Positions 1 to 12,900 of a stretch of DNA of 64,000 nucleotides are shown here, one piece after another. The position numbers and the translations under genes were made by a program. Source of the DNA: Melanocharis versteri (Eukaryota; Chordata; Aves; Passeriformes; Melanocharitidae); assembly GCA_013397845.1 (NCBI GenBank), contig VZTG01007436.1:2978005-3042004 (forward strand). Reading direction: 5' to 3'. The notes under the pieces are model-generated. The model saw only the letters and a list, made by a program, of their open reading frames with translations. It did no database searches and was not told the origin of the DNA. The number at the start of each line of letters is the position of its first letter. Position 1 is the first letter of the stretch.

Positions 1-1642
1 AGAGGTTCCATGCATTGCTACTTATTTCTCAGATGGTTAGGCATATTGATAAACCCAGATGTGCACAATACGTGCTGCAATACCTTGACACGTTATAAAT
101 ATAGTCTCAGAAATAACCTAACCCAATGACACGGGCCAGCTGGTTCCTTATAAAATGCAGTGGTAAACTCTAAAAAATACCCCAAAGAAATGAAGTAAGT
201 CAAATGGTGTTGAGTAAGTTCTTCCACTATATTGAAGATGTATTTTATATTATGTATATTAGGCTTTGGTCCCACTTGTTAGTTTGTATCTGTGTTCACA
301 TACAGCCCAGTAAAATCAACACAGGGCAATTTCTGACTGCAGAGGTGAGAACAGAGGACTCTGGGTTTGGGGGACTTCTAATTAACACCTAATTAGACAC
401 TTAAATTGGAACTAGAAGCATGACTTTAGGGTTTTTCATTTTTAATACTGAAGATGTCAGGAAACATGCAAAATTCTATCTTTCAGAAGACAATCACTAA
501 AAGGCTGTCAATATGGCAGCTGCACATAGAAGACGTGCAGTGCTAAAAGCAGCAAGGGAACACACTTTCCAGCTATTGATAAAAGCCAGCAACCGACATA
601 AACAAAAGTGAAGAAGGCATTTTTAGGAAAAATGATCAAAATACTATTCTTGCAGAACCAAACAATACAATGGCAATTAAGTCACCTCAACTTTTTGCTC
701 TAAAAGTTTTGATTAACAAATGCAATCTCTCTTCTTTTCTTCCATTCCCTCCTCATGCAAATAATTATTCTATAGCCCAAAGCTGACTCACCCTAAAATA
801 TCTCTTAACCAAAGTAAACAACCAAAGACACAAATCCTTTCTCAGTTTAACCCAAATTAGTTACAACGTTTCACTGGGATTCTCTGAGTTTTAAATTGGA
901 TTTAAATCACTTTAACTTGTAGTTTATAAGCATGTGCATTCTAAAAAGGAAATTAATCCAAATTACATAGGAGATACTTTCTACTGCAGTGAACTCCCCA
1001 GAAAACCCTTGCATTTTAATATTTGACAAGGCTCTAAAGCAATTATGTTTAAATAAAGTGAAAAACTACAAAGTTTTTTTCACTTTAAACCATGCATTAT
1101 CAATATCTATCTCCATTTGATACGTAACTGTTCACATGTTTGAAGGATTTCTAACCTAATAAAGAAAAATATGAAGAAAATATAAAATCATAACTAGTCT
1201 ATTGAAAATATCACAAATCTCATTGCATAGCCAATTCAATCTTGTCTTTGCTTTACAGTTCCGACCACCACCTACATTTGTAACACTGGGCTTATTTTCC
1301 AAGTTTGCTTCTGTTTTTCCCAGCACAATTTTACTTTCAGATAAAATAGGGCTATAGTTTTAACACCTAATATGAAATTATTAAACCCGCTGTTTGTAGT
1401 TCAAAATCATGGGGCCAGAGTATTGAAATAGGCTGGGGAGTGGTCTGGAAGTCAGTTTTTCTTTCTTGCCGTCTCTGCCTCTCTCTTGCAGTAGAAATTA
1501 GTCTGCTATTCTACAAAGAAAATCGGGATTGACTCAGTGCTGATGCAACAAACCAATCAAAAATCCTCCACTAATGCTGGGACACAATGCTTCTTAAAAA
1601 TGTTCTTTAAGAGAAAAACACAGAAAATCATAGAAAACTTAC
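1..1642 (-). other. KCNMA1: KCNMA1 intron 2, 5' part
   Basis: Downstream of the exon in the direction of transcription. The DNA is AT-rich without any recognised exon, repeat family or RNA gene. Short open frames here (for example around 93-392) carry no family signature and are treated as chance. The intron continues beyond the left edge. Confidence 0.85.
1637..1642 (-). other. KCNMA1: Splice donor of KCNMA1 exon 2
   Basis: The minus strand reads CTT|GTAAGT, a full consensus U1 donor immediately after the Leu codon that ends the exon. It sets the exon end at 1643 and leaves the reading frame in phase 0. The conserved protein continues with further S1 residues in the next exon, outside the window. 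Confidence 0.93.
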
Positions 1643-1807
1643 AAGTACTCTGCCAGTTAATGTCTGGGCAGATATCATGACTCCTGCCCAATCCTTCACA
1701 GACGTCATCCATCCCACTTCTGCTGCCACATTCTCCTCTTTTTCATCTGTTGGTTTGCAGGCTCCATCTGCCTGTGTATCTCCACCACCATTGATCTTCT
1801 GGGCCTC
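1643..1807 (-). CDS. KCNMA1: KCNMA1 (BK channel, Slo1) internal exon 2: S0-S1 linker and start of S1
   Basis: Partial gene: one exon of the pore-forming alpha subunit of the BK channel, a plasma-membrane K+ channel opened by voltage and cytosolic Ca2+. Read on the minus strand, it gives 55 uninterrupted residues starting EAQKING and ending TLTGRVL. The block EVGWMTSVKDWAGVMISAQ (exon residues 30-48) is, from memory of the family, identical to vertebrate Slo1. The exon corresponds to human residues about 62-115 and is one residue longer, with differences confined to the acidic linker (exon residues 7-20 and 26). Residue 39 (Asp, codon 1693-1691) is the equivalent of human D99, known to help coordinate Mg2+ between the voltage sensor and the cytosolic domain. 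The exon is flanked by an AG acceptor and a GTAAGT donor, both in phase 0, so skipping it would keep the reading frame. Upstream exon 1 lies right of the window and exon 3 left of it. Identification is very secure; the exon number follows the human gene. Confidence 0.97.
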
Positions 1808-1835
1808 CTGAAAAGTAAGTATTTGGGTTAGTTAA
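1808..1835 (-). other. KCNMA1: Splice acceptor and branch-point region of KCNMA1 intron 1
   Basis: On the minus strand the intron ends TACTTACTTTTCAG, directly followed by GAG (Glu), the first codon of the exon. The AG is at 1809-1808. The polypyrimidine run is short and broken by A residues, so this is not a strong tract. Two branch-point-like motifs lie upstream: CTAAC with its A at 1828 (about 20 bases from the exon) and an overlapping TTAAC with its A at 1832. Which A is used is an inference. Confidence 0.88.
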
Positions 1836-3720
1836 TGTTTAGCAATTTGACAGTGAAAGCCAGTATATAGGTAGCACCAAGAAATGCCATAACAAGCAGA
1901 AAATCTGTCTTTCTAGATCCCTGCTAGATGAAATTAGGAACCTACTTGGCCTATCTCTTTAGAAATAAGAGAAACAAAAATGTTCCATAACATACCAAAC
2001 TAACTAGATAATAATACTCTCCTTGACATTACATCTTCAAAACATACTTGGCACGAAATATGCTATATGTTCCTTCCTTACAAGCAACATAATTGACAAC
2101 AGCTCTGTATGCAATTACAAAGTTACATATAAATGAATTTGTCAGACATACACTGAAAGACCTTTTGATGTATCAGTTCAAAATAATGCGTACTAGGTGT
2201 GAACATAATTTATGTACAATTTTAATTTCCTATCACTAGAATTAATTATCTGAGTAAACCTTCACTGAGAAGCATGATGTAACAAGACAGCAATTACCAA
2301 GTGTGAGAGGAACAAAATACATCATAGAGAATCTGCAGGGAGCTGCCACACTATCAGTGAACCCGTGTTTCAATGAAAGTGTTTAATATATCACAGGAAT
2401 TATTCTGTCAGTAAGTGGCTCTCACAGAAAAAAGAACTAGAAATTAGAAGAGCCTCAGCTGCACCAAGCTCACTGGTGAGTCACATGCACTAGAATTCAT
2501 ATCAGTCTCTCATGGATGCTGCAGCAAGGATGTCATGCTCTGTAACTGCCTGCGATGTGCTACACTCATGAGTGCTGCACAAACATCAATGGAAAAGACA
2601 GGAAAAGCCAGTGTGGATTGTACAGTCTTTAAATCATATCGCATGCAAAGTATCAGACTGTGCCATGAGCACGCCTTTGGTGATTGCATAATACTAATGA
2701 CTTCCTGAATATTTGACAAGTTATGCTAAACAAAAATAGGAAAGGCAGCAAAATTCAGTGCTGAAGCACGTCCTGAGCACTTGAACAGCACCCACAGACC
2801 TGCATTAGTGCTCCATTCACACTCTGCACAAATCAACAGCTTGAAAGATCTTGTTTATAGATGGCTTGTCTCTAGGCCACTAAGCAGGAAATCAATTGCC
2901 ATTAACCCCCTTTGGGATATCTCTTACACAAGCAAAGATGCTTGGAGGTGGTTATGTGATTATTACGACAATAGAAATACTACCCTGTGATGGTCAAAAC
3001 CCATAGCTGTGAAATGGCCTTGAGGACATAGCTGGACATAAGAGTACAGGCACTTCCTGGGAGTAGCACTGAACTAATAAAGCAATTTCATTTAATCTGT
3101 CAGCAAGGAACAGTAGAACAATGAAAAAAATGTAATATGGATACCAACAGTTCTTTTTAGAGAATCTCAACATTGCAACTTAATTAGCTAATCAGATTCT
3201 TTTTTCTCTGTTAGTTTCCCTCCCAGAAAGCAGGCTCCAAGTTTTTAGTAGCAATTACAGCACAGTGTGATGTTACTATATTGATGATAACAAATTATTC
3301 AGAGTTACAACAGTAATTCAGTACACTTCCCAAGCAAAAAACAGAAATTTAAAATTACTTTGTATTTGCATAACTGGACCTCATTCACTGACAAATTTGG
3401 ACACAGTGAATCAGATGTTTTGCACTTGGCATTGAAAGACATATCCTGTGCTGCACACACAGAGCACAACCTACAGAAATGAGCTCATTGCAGAGGACAG
3501 CGACATACGGCACGAAATGAGGCACTTTCAGCAAAGCAGTGCTTGGCTGGAGCCAACTGGTGACCCAAAGCACCACAAAGCCATAGAGATCAGTCCCAAA
3601 GAAATGCCTTCACCACCATCAGGGTTTCGATTATAAACCAGGAAAGAGAAAAGTAGGCTCTATATACCAAACCTTATAATAAAATAAAATACTGGAGCTT
3701 AGGCAATCTAGACATATCTC
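1836..3720. other. Intronic sequence just upstream of exon 2, nothing recognised
   Basis: AT-rich unique-looking sequence. Two short open frames, at 2510-2719 (minus) and 2781-2990 (plus), have no recognisable domain, no splice context and no codon pattern pointing to a gene. Local base composition rises slightly after 3380 towards the GC-rich block that follows. Confidence 0.6.
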
Positions 3721-3988
3721 CAAGGCCCCAATGGTCCTTGCCACTGTCCCCAGGGTCTCCCCCAACACCAACGTCCTCTGTGGCCTGGGACATCATTTCA
3801 GCCCCATCCAGAGCTCCCGCAGCCCTGTCCCATCTAGCCTTGGTGAGCCCACAGCCAGTTCCCCTTGCCCGACCCACAGGCTGCTTTCCCAGGCTGGCCC
3901 CAAGATGGCTCCAGGCCAGGGCCCTGTCCCGCCACCCCAGCCAGGGCACTGGGCAGGCCCCTGGCCCACGGGAGCCCCACAGTCCTGA
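3721..3988. other. GC-rich, C-skewed block of unknown nature in intron 1
   Basis: A sharp compositional island in AT-rich intron. Over 3781-3960 I count about 123 G+C in 180 bases (68%), with 77 C against 46 G on the plus strand. CpG is rare (about five in the whole block), so it is not a CpG island. Open frames run through it in several phases on both strands simply because AT-rich stop codons are scarce; none resembles a known protein. On the minus strand, which is the KCNMA1 RNA sense, it contains several runs of three or four G between 3978 and 3898. It could be an old repeat fragment, a local GC-biased expansion, or a regulatory or alternative-exon region. The edges are set by the change in composition. 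Confidence 0.6.
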
Positions 3989-6900
3989 TAGCTACAAAGT
4001 GCTTAAAACACCACATATGCCATTGCTTTCCCTCTTCCCACCAGTTTCTCTGCCTTTTGTAACTGCTAGAGCTTGTCTTTCAGAATTGTAAGCTTCACAC
4101 ACCAGATTTTGCTCCATGGTCCTCCTCTGCATTGCACAGTGAGCTTTCATACTCTGTACAAGTTTATACCGAATGAATTAATGTGGTTTTCATAGTAAAG
4201 GAGGTATAATTATCTCTTCCTCTCAGATAAGAAACTGAGGTGGTGATTAGGTGCCTAACTCAGTCACTAGAAAAGTCATTGACAGAGTCAGGATGAAACT
4301 ACAGTCTTTTTTGATCTTTTCACCAAGCAACCCTTGTTTAAAAGTGCACGGATGCACACCTTGCTAAAAAAGCTTAGAACAATAGACCTCGCTGCAGAAA
4401 ATCACAGAACTACAGAGCACTAAATAAAAAGCTGAATGAAAAAGTCCATTTTATGTTAGTGAATTTGTAAGTATGAAGGTTAGAAAAGTCTTTTATTGTG
4501 TACATGTTCCTTCCTCACCCCCAATCTTTTTATCAATAGATGTGATTGCTCCTAAGATATAAAAATAATTTAAAATTTCCTAGCACTCAATGAAATAGTA
4601 GGCAATTTAATTAATTGAAGGAGAAAGGTAGCTTTTATGTTTTGAAAAGGTTTTCATAACCTACAGTTCTTTTGCTGTATTGACTTTTGGTTGCCAATAG
4701 AATAGAACAGTAAAACATGACAAATCTATTCAGTATTTGATTCTCTAAAGGTATTAAAGTCTGTAATACATTTGAATGGCTATATTTCTGTATTTTTACT
4801 ACTTATTTCACCTCTATTAAAATCTCCCACCCATATTATTTCTTAATTAAAATTTAACTAAAGCAATCATCCCCTGCCAAGCATTATTTGGAACAGACTC
4901 TCATGATCAGCCTAGCTTCTGCCACTAGTGTAGCTATACTTAATATGCAGATTAATTGCTGTTATGTAATATTTTTATTCAGTTGGGATATTTTATATTT
5001 TTCATTTACATGGCTAGCTTTTTATCTTACTTAATTGGCAGTTAAGTATTAGGAAAAGTTTATCCCCAAGTCGTTATGCAATTGTGCAGAGATCACTAAA
5101 GGAGGTTTAAAGGCTGCTTTTTTTTTATACTGAATACAAAAATCAGTCCTGTTATTAAGTGCATAGTCATGTTTCATTGCTATTTCCTCATCTCAAAGCA
5201 TTGAGTAACCAACACCAACACCTGAAAAAGGTGCTTAAAATAATAACCTGACAGTGATGATATTCGTTCAATTATTTACAAATTCAATATTAAAAGTAAG
5301 GGATCTCTATCCACTCTGCTCACCAGTTTTCATTATTTTAATTATTTAATGATAGTTACATTTAGACAGATTAAGTGAGAAGCAGTATATTTGGACATAT
5401 ATGTTTCCTGAATTCAATGACTAAATGGAAAACAGCACAATGAGAAGGAATCAATACTCAGTGTTCTACCAATGGTTTGACACAGACCTGGACCAGAAAC
5501 TTCAATGGTTTGTCTTCTATTTTCAGCAATAAATATTGATTTAAGTTAACCCCATAAGTTCTGGGATTCTTGAACACAGTTACTTTAAGGAAGAAGAACT
5601 CAAAAAGGATAAACTCACTCAAAAACAGTTAACAGTTTTCAAAATGTAGTCCTGCCTGTTCCATTTCACCTCTAAAATATCTGTACAAACACAGAACCAC
5701 TGCACAGACACCTCATCCAACTCAGGACAACACAAAATAAAATCAGAAAATTATGAAACCTTAAAACATCATCTAAGAATAATCTGTCTTTTTAAAAGCC
5801 CTAAAAACACAGGACACCATGAAGACAACCTGGAAAGTACTCTCTAATGTATGGTACTGAAAAAACTTGGTATCTTGTTAAAATGCATTAAAAACATAAG
5901 AAACAGACAGGTAATGGGAGGGAAAAGGACTGGATTGAAATGTGGTGAAACAAAGAAAAGGATTTGATAATCCCATTTATCTAACACATAACTAGCTGAC
6001 TATCACATAAAAATCATTAAGTAGCACCTATAATGAGATACAGAGCATTGAGTCATGCCCACATTACTCAAGAGAAAGTACCACGCTCAATCTAAGCAGA
6101 TGTTTAAAAACAGTAACACCAATGAGGCAAACACAGTATTGGCCTTTGAATTCCATCCTAGATAACATGAGATGAGAAAGGATCGGTCAGAATGGTAGCT
6201 GCTCCTAGTTTAAAGTATGCAGCAGTAATATAATAAGAAAATATAGTTTGGAGCAGTTAGGAAAGGGCTGCTTTAGATAATGATGCCAGAAAATAGCAAG
6301 TTTATTTCTATTAACTTCCCTTCAATTAACAGCATTGCATTCCTGGAGCCTGGCATTTTAAGAAGTGTTTTATATCATATCAACAACACTATCATAATGG
6401 CCATTCTCATGAATGAGAGATCTCTATCTTCCTTTCCTTTTCATTCACCTGTTTCCCCAAAGCCACCAAGAGGTGCTATCTGAAGAGGAATAATTTTGAA
6501 CAGAAGACTATTTCTCCCTTGTCTTTTGCAAATGTCTAAAACACTCTGTTTAAAATTATTAGACTTCTATCAATAATTTAATTCCATGCCCTTCAGTACA
6601 TTCACTCACCACTTTGACATCTCCAAACAGGGTCTTAAATTTATATAAAACCGTAATATTATGCTGCATTCTCAGAAGCTGGGCAATGTACAGTGAACGT
6701 TATGACTCCAGGTACCTACTGAATATATTGCCTTCTGTCACATATAGTTACCATCCCTAGTCTCCATATCAACAGTTACTAAGTACCAGTTTACCCAGTG
6801 CTAAAAACAAGCAAAATAAAAAACCCTGCAGCTGTTCACCTGTTCTAGTGCAGTTTAGGAAACACAGGTTTTCACTGGAATATTACTAAACAAAACAAAT

Positions 6901-9900
6901 AGCAATGTGAGAAATGAACAGTTTTATGGAGACTTCCAAACCTCTTGCAAGAGTCAGTCTTGCAGGAAAGAGAAAGCAAAGGCTAGACTAACTAAATGTG
7001 AGCTAAGAGGTACTTCTAAACCAGCCTATCCACAGCATTTCTTTGAATATTAGGTTACACTGACGTCAGTTATCATACTGTAGCTGTGGTTTGACTTGTT
7101 TCAAAGGATTAATTATTGATACCCAGACAAACATTATTCCTTTCACTGAATAAAAGAACCAGAATGATCTGTGGAAAACATGGCTGATGAGATAACCCAG
7201 CATTTTGCTCTCATAAAATATTCACAAGCCATATAATTTGGTGTTTACAAATTTGGAAGGTTAAGAAAAATATGTCAAAAATGGAATACAAAAGTTTTCT
7301 TGTTAGTTTAAGACTGAGATGTTATATTCGGTTTTCTGCATTCCCAAGGAATTTGAGAAGCATCTTACTTTCTGTGCTGACCAAGAAAACCCTTTTTTTT
7401 CCTCTTCTTCCAGTGACCAGCTTCTCTGTTACATTTATGCAAACCTTCAGTAATCCTCACAGATTCTATGTTCTGTGCCCTTCATATTTCTGGTATGGGT
7501 TACTCGTATAAAATTCCCTTCTCACATCATTGCTTTGACTGACAAAAAATGCTGCAGTAGAGGAAAGAATTCTAAAACCTTGACCTGAGAGACAAGAGAA
7601 ACTAGACTAGTGAAATATAGTGTTCCGCCCATGATTCCACAAATAGTACAACAGTCTGTCAAATGAAGGGTTCCTGGATATGGTTCTCACTTAAGAATAT
7701 GAAACAGCAAACACCTACATTATCTGAAATCTGAAGAAAGTACAAAAAGATTCATTTCAAAGATTAAAAATTTCTACACATTAATGCAAGTGTTATAATG
7801 TCACACTTCCATTGATGTGAAACAGTATTTCCAAATAACTGAAAAACTGGCTGGCAGATTTCCATACCAGCCTAAGAATTGAGAGGCATGATGGAAGTCC
7901 CTGTTCTGTCATCAAATTTTGAAAGTCCTCAGCCATATTGTCTAATCTCTTCATGTCCTCACCCTGCAGCTATAAAACAAGAGCAACAATAGTTTCTGTT
8001 GCATAGGGATCTTATAAAGATAAATATATGTAGGATTTTAAGAGTCTCACTATTACACAAAGACAGACAATGCAGGTATAACGTAAGTGAAATCACAGAG
8101 TAAGACACACTAAAAACCTACTGGTAAAGATTGTTAGACTAGTTATATAAGACAATTAAACCTATTAAGACAGATGCGTAAGAGAGAAGCAATTAAGAAC
8201 TCCAGATGACACAGGAAAATTAAAAAGGACAAACAAAGCTATAGCAAACTTACACGCATTCAAAAAGGCAAACGGTGCTTTGCAAAAACATGATTGGATC
8301 AATTTAGCAGCAGTTTACATCAACAGTTATGTAAGCTTTCAACTGAAGTTTAGAAGTTTGTGTGAATAATTTCATGTAAATTTATTGATAAAAATAAGAC
8401 TAAGTTTTCTTTTGTTGCTTCTGATTGTGTACCAGACCACACTGCTAGAAATAAATGACCTCTGAACTTGTAAGACTATGTAAAAGTGAACTTACTGTCT
8501 GCAATATATAATAAAAAATAAGAACAGTCAGTGATGTACAGGTTAAAAGTATTCACTGAAAGTATTTCACAAAATGTCAAACTAATACCTAGCCCATAAA
8601 TTTATTTTCCTTTTTTATAGTTAATAGAGCATTTCTTATTAATTTCCTCTACTAAGACCAAATTATTATCACATTAAAATATTCTCTGAAGGCCCTTTCA
8701 ATTATAAAGTAGCAGACAAGAGGGCAAACAAGCATTTCACTTTATTAATGGGGGCACTACATTTAAGTGAAAGAACACATTTCATTATTCTTTGGTCCCC
8801 ACACTCCACAGAAATACGTACATTAAGCAGATCAGACAATTACCATGTAAGGCATTAGTCTTTTACCGTATTTTCTGTGGTTCAAGCCTTATAATGAGAT
8901 CATTCTTCCAAAATCTATTTTTTAAAGTCCTTTGGAGTAGATTAGCCTTAAATATGATAGAAGCTAAACTTGCAAAAATATATGAAGCAATTTTAGATGG
9001 GACTGAGTTACTGAAAGTGCAGAAAAGGGCTCCTCAATAGAAAAGCATAGAGAAGGGCAGAAAGGTGCATGCATTTTCTGTTATCCTCCCATCTAACAGA
9101 AGGCAAATCAAAGTAAGCATACAACTGAAAATAAAATTGACACAGACGTTGCCATGAAATGAAAACTGCCAAATTACCTATATCCTATTGAATAAGAAAT
9201 ATCTACCTGTCACAGATGACAAAACATTTGAATATTTATCCAAAAGTCTCAAAGTGCTTCACAAATGGGAGAAAACAACCTCAAAAGTGAGAAAGTAGTA
9301 AGAAACAGTAGGGAAATTACCTAACTTGTTTATCTTGATTACAGGAAGTACTCCAGTTGATTGCTTGTAATTTTGTTGTTGATGTTAACATTAAGTAATA
9401 CACAGCTCCAAGTTTTTCAGTCATTACCTCTTGGCACTTTTTTTTTCACTACCACGAAAGGATGAAAAATAGTAAAACAACACACTTATTTTTTTCTAGT
9501 TTTTTCTAATTTTAAGAGAAGTATTACTAGAAAATCTTTTCTGATCTGTAGGACCCAGATTACAAGGGTACTTTTTGCAAAACAATTATGTGATAGATCC
9601 AGCACTAAGAAAACTAATGAAGTAACTATTGACTGCCAGGAATAGTCAATTAAATAAGTCATTAAAATGTTCCAAAAGTAGAAAGTTTATTTCACTAAAA
9701 GATATACTTAAGTACCATTTACAAAGTAAGTATCAAACTTTTTTCAGCACAGTTACACTGCACAGTATCTTTTCAGTTATGTACTTTTCTCCATCCTGCT
9801 CAATTGCAGAAAGGAGGTTTGTACCTATTAGCAAATAGGATGTTTTCATTCATTGCATTAACCTCATAATCCTCTCTTGCATGTGCTATCAGAGGTTTCC

Positions 9901-12900
9901 GTGAGAAGGAGATCTAGACTGAATTCCAGAAGCAATTTTTCCCCCCCTTCTGTGAAAAAACGAATAGCAAGGCAGCTAGAACCTGTGACTAAAACTCATG
10001 CTCAAGATCACATTTCTATTGCCCAAAAATCATAAAGAAGCCACAGATTATGAAAGGCAGTGCATAGCTTAAAGGACAAAGCACAAGGTACTAGAGCTAC
10101 TCCAAAACAGGAATTCAGGTCCTTACATAAAAGGAATTAACCACTCACTTCCTTAGCTGAAAGAATAGGTTTTCATCTCAAAACCAGGAACTTTAGAACT
10201 TCATTTAACTCAAATCAAACATTTTCACATGGAAGAGATGGACTTAAACACTTACGTTTTCTTTATATGTAAAATAGCAAATTACCAGTACTTTATGGGA
10301 ATATCGGCAATCTTCAATGTTAAACCTCAAATAAAATTTATTTCCATATACATTTTTATAAATAGATTTATGATTTTTCAGAAAGTTTTAAAGGTAACAG
10401 CACAAAAGATGAAGGAGAAAGGCAGCAGGACAAAAAAAACCTGAGAGACTCACAAAAATAACAGGTTGGTAGTATCGTACAACACATGTATACCAATAAT
10501 TTGAAAAATGCCAGAGAAGCATTCTATCATCTGCCAAATTCGATAAAAGAGTAATCTCTAAGGCTTTTTTGATTCAAGGGTAGTATATAACACTTACTCT
10601 CATTGTAATAAAATCATAAAGGAAAGCACAATGAATTCAAGGCAGCTCTCTGTAGGATATAAAGCCATATCTAAGCCTATCATGACGTAGGAAAACAAGT
10701 TCCAGTATGCAGCACATAAATATTTGAAGAGCAGCAGGTCAGCCAATAAGTAATTAAAAGTATTTTCTAGCACACAACACTTCTCACTCAGAGATTACAG
10801 AATGCCAGGCAGCTTTCAGACTGCAAGAACCTGGTGCAGAGGGGAGTCAGAGAGCACACAAATGTGCAGGAATCTGAAGCAAAGATACACAGCTCTACTT
10901 CTCAAAATATTGAAAATGCAGATTTACTTGCCAACTGTTTTAATGATTACTTAGAAATAATTACATTAGACTCAGCATTTCCCTCTAAAAGACCAGTTAC
11001 ATCACATTGTAAGAAATGTATAAGTGCTATTATTTAATCAAGTAGTGTGACTTAATTTATTACCCACTGCTATGGAAACAATTTGTGTAATCTGAATCTC
11101 ATGGCTCCCTTGCATAAATGGAAGACAAAAGTTTTTAATCTACAAGGCATTTTTCTTCTTTCAGGTTAAATTTCTTTTAGGTAGCTTATATTACTTTGGT
11201 TCACTTCCTAGACACTAAATATCAGCATCCAAATTATCCAACATCAACACCTGTAGACTACAAATACAGCAACTGCTATGTTTATGGTGCACAGAAACAT
11301 ACACAGTTGTTCCAAGTTTACAGATACTGACTGAAATCCAAGTGAGAGAGGAGAGAACTGCTAAATTTCTGTCTGACTTGCATGTTTATAGCTCCATTAA
11401 TTGTTGCTTTTGCTATATAGAATGAGAACAAGCTCAGTGAGTTCTGTTTGACTTTCTTAACTTCATCACCTCAAACAACAGGAATAACTGAAAGCGGCAT
11501 AGAGATCATCCCCGGCTCTTGTGTGCATAGCACTGATGCACTGCTAGGAATTGATGCATGACTGTGACATTGAGTATTGCCTTTTCAAGCAATCAGAAGC
11601 TGGACTAGGGGAAAATAAAGATACATGGTATCCATTCCTGGTTCTGGTAATGCATCCTGTTCAAGGCAGGACTGAATCTGCCTGTACCAAAACTTGTAGG
11701 TGAAGCTCCTAGTTTGATGGGTCATTTTCTAAATGAGAACAGCAACGCTTTGAAGTTCATCAGAGGCCTGAATGCTCAGAAGCAGCCCTGGCAGAGTTGC
11801 AATAGTAGCAGAGGTCCAAATGAGGTGCTTAAAGGCAGTCATTGTTCTGTCTCATGAGTCTGCAGTTTTTGGTTTCAAAGTGTATCAAACTAGCAAATAG
11901 AGCATATGTTACAAAAATATGTTACCTCTGAACACTCACTCTGCCTATAAATTATGCATGACACAGCAGGCAGTTATTGTCACCTGAGCAGGAAAGGTAA
12001 TGAACAGAGGTGAGAGGATAGGTCAATTTAAATTTCTAGCTCTTTTTTTAAGATTAAAGAAGAGTAAGAAGAAATTTAAGTCTAACTACTGTTAAATCAT
12101 CAAAAAGTATTGACATAAATTTGCTTGACCTTCGTGGGAGCAGAATTTGACAATGACTGATAATAAACTTAAGGCTACTATGGAAATTTCAATCTTGAAT
12201 GCCCTTTGTTTATATCTTGCAATTTTGTGGTAATGTGATATTATTATTATGGGGCCTAAAACTCCCATTTTTTTCTTTTAAATTTAATATTAATTATTTT
12301 GATAAAGAGTTTGCAGCCGCATAAAGATTGAACACTTCATCAAAGCAGGCTGTCACACTGCACCCTATTCACAAGATGTGTTTTACCGAACCTGCTCATC
12401 AGCTTGAAGCTTAAGAGACTTTCTCCATTTACCGTGCTGCATAATTACCTCACACAGCTTTTCAAGATGCAGGTGCCCCCCATAATTTATCTGTGAATGA
12501 GATTCATTGACAATCCCATGCAAGTATCACATGACATTAAAAATTTCACCTTAACTACTTCTTAAAAGAAGAAGGGGCTTAATTAAGCCTTAAAAAAAAA
12601 AGTAATGATTCATACATCAGTAACTCACATCTTCCAAGTATCTGATTCTAGTTTATTCAGCAACAAGACATTGAAGTAATACACGGAACTAAGGGATGCA
12701 TTTGAGAAATAAATAATATCTCTGAATTTCAGATTCAGCTGATGGAAATTGGGGAGGGGTGCGGGGAAAGGCATAAACTGTAAAATCAGCTCTTTTTTTT
12801 GAGTTCAAAAGTATGGCTTTTATCATCACAAAGTAGTTTAACAAGGAAAATAGGATCTGCAGGTTACGAAAGCAGAAGTCATGTATCATGAATTCCATTT

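Noticed and set aside
9240..9290. CTCAAAGTGCTTCACAAATG, resembling part of an old amniote SINE
   Set aside because: The similarity is limited to about 20 bases and was judged from memory, with no flanking support.
12751..12770. Cluster of three G4 runs on the plus strand
   Set aside because: Only three tracts of three or more G; the fourth is GG, so it does not meet the canonical quadruplex rule.
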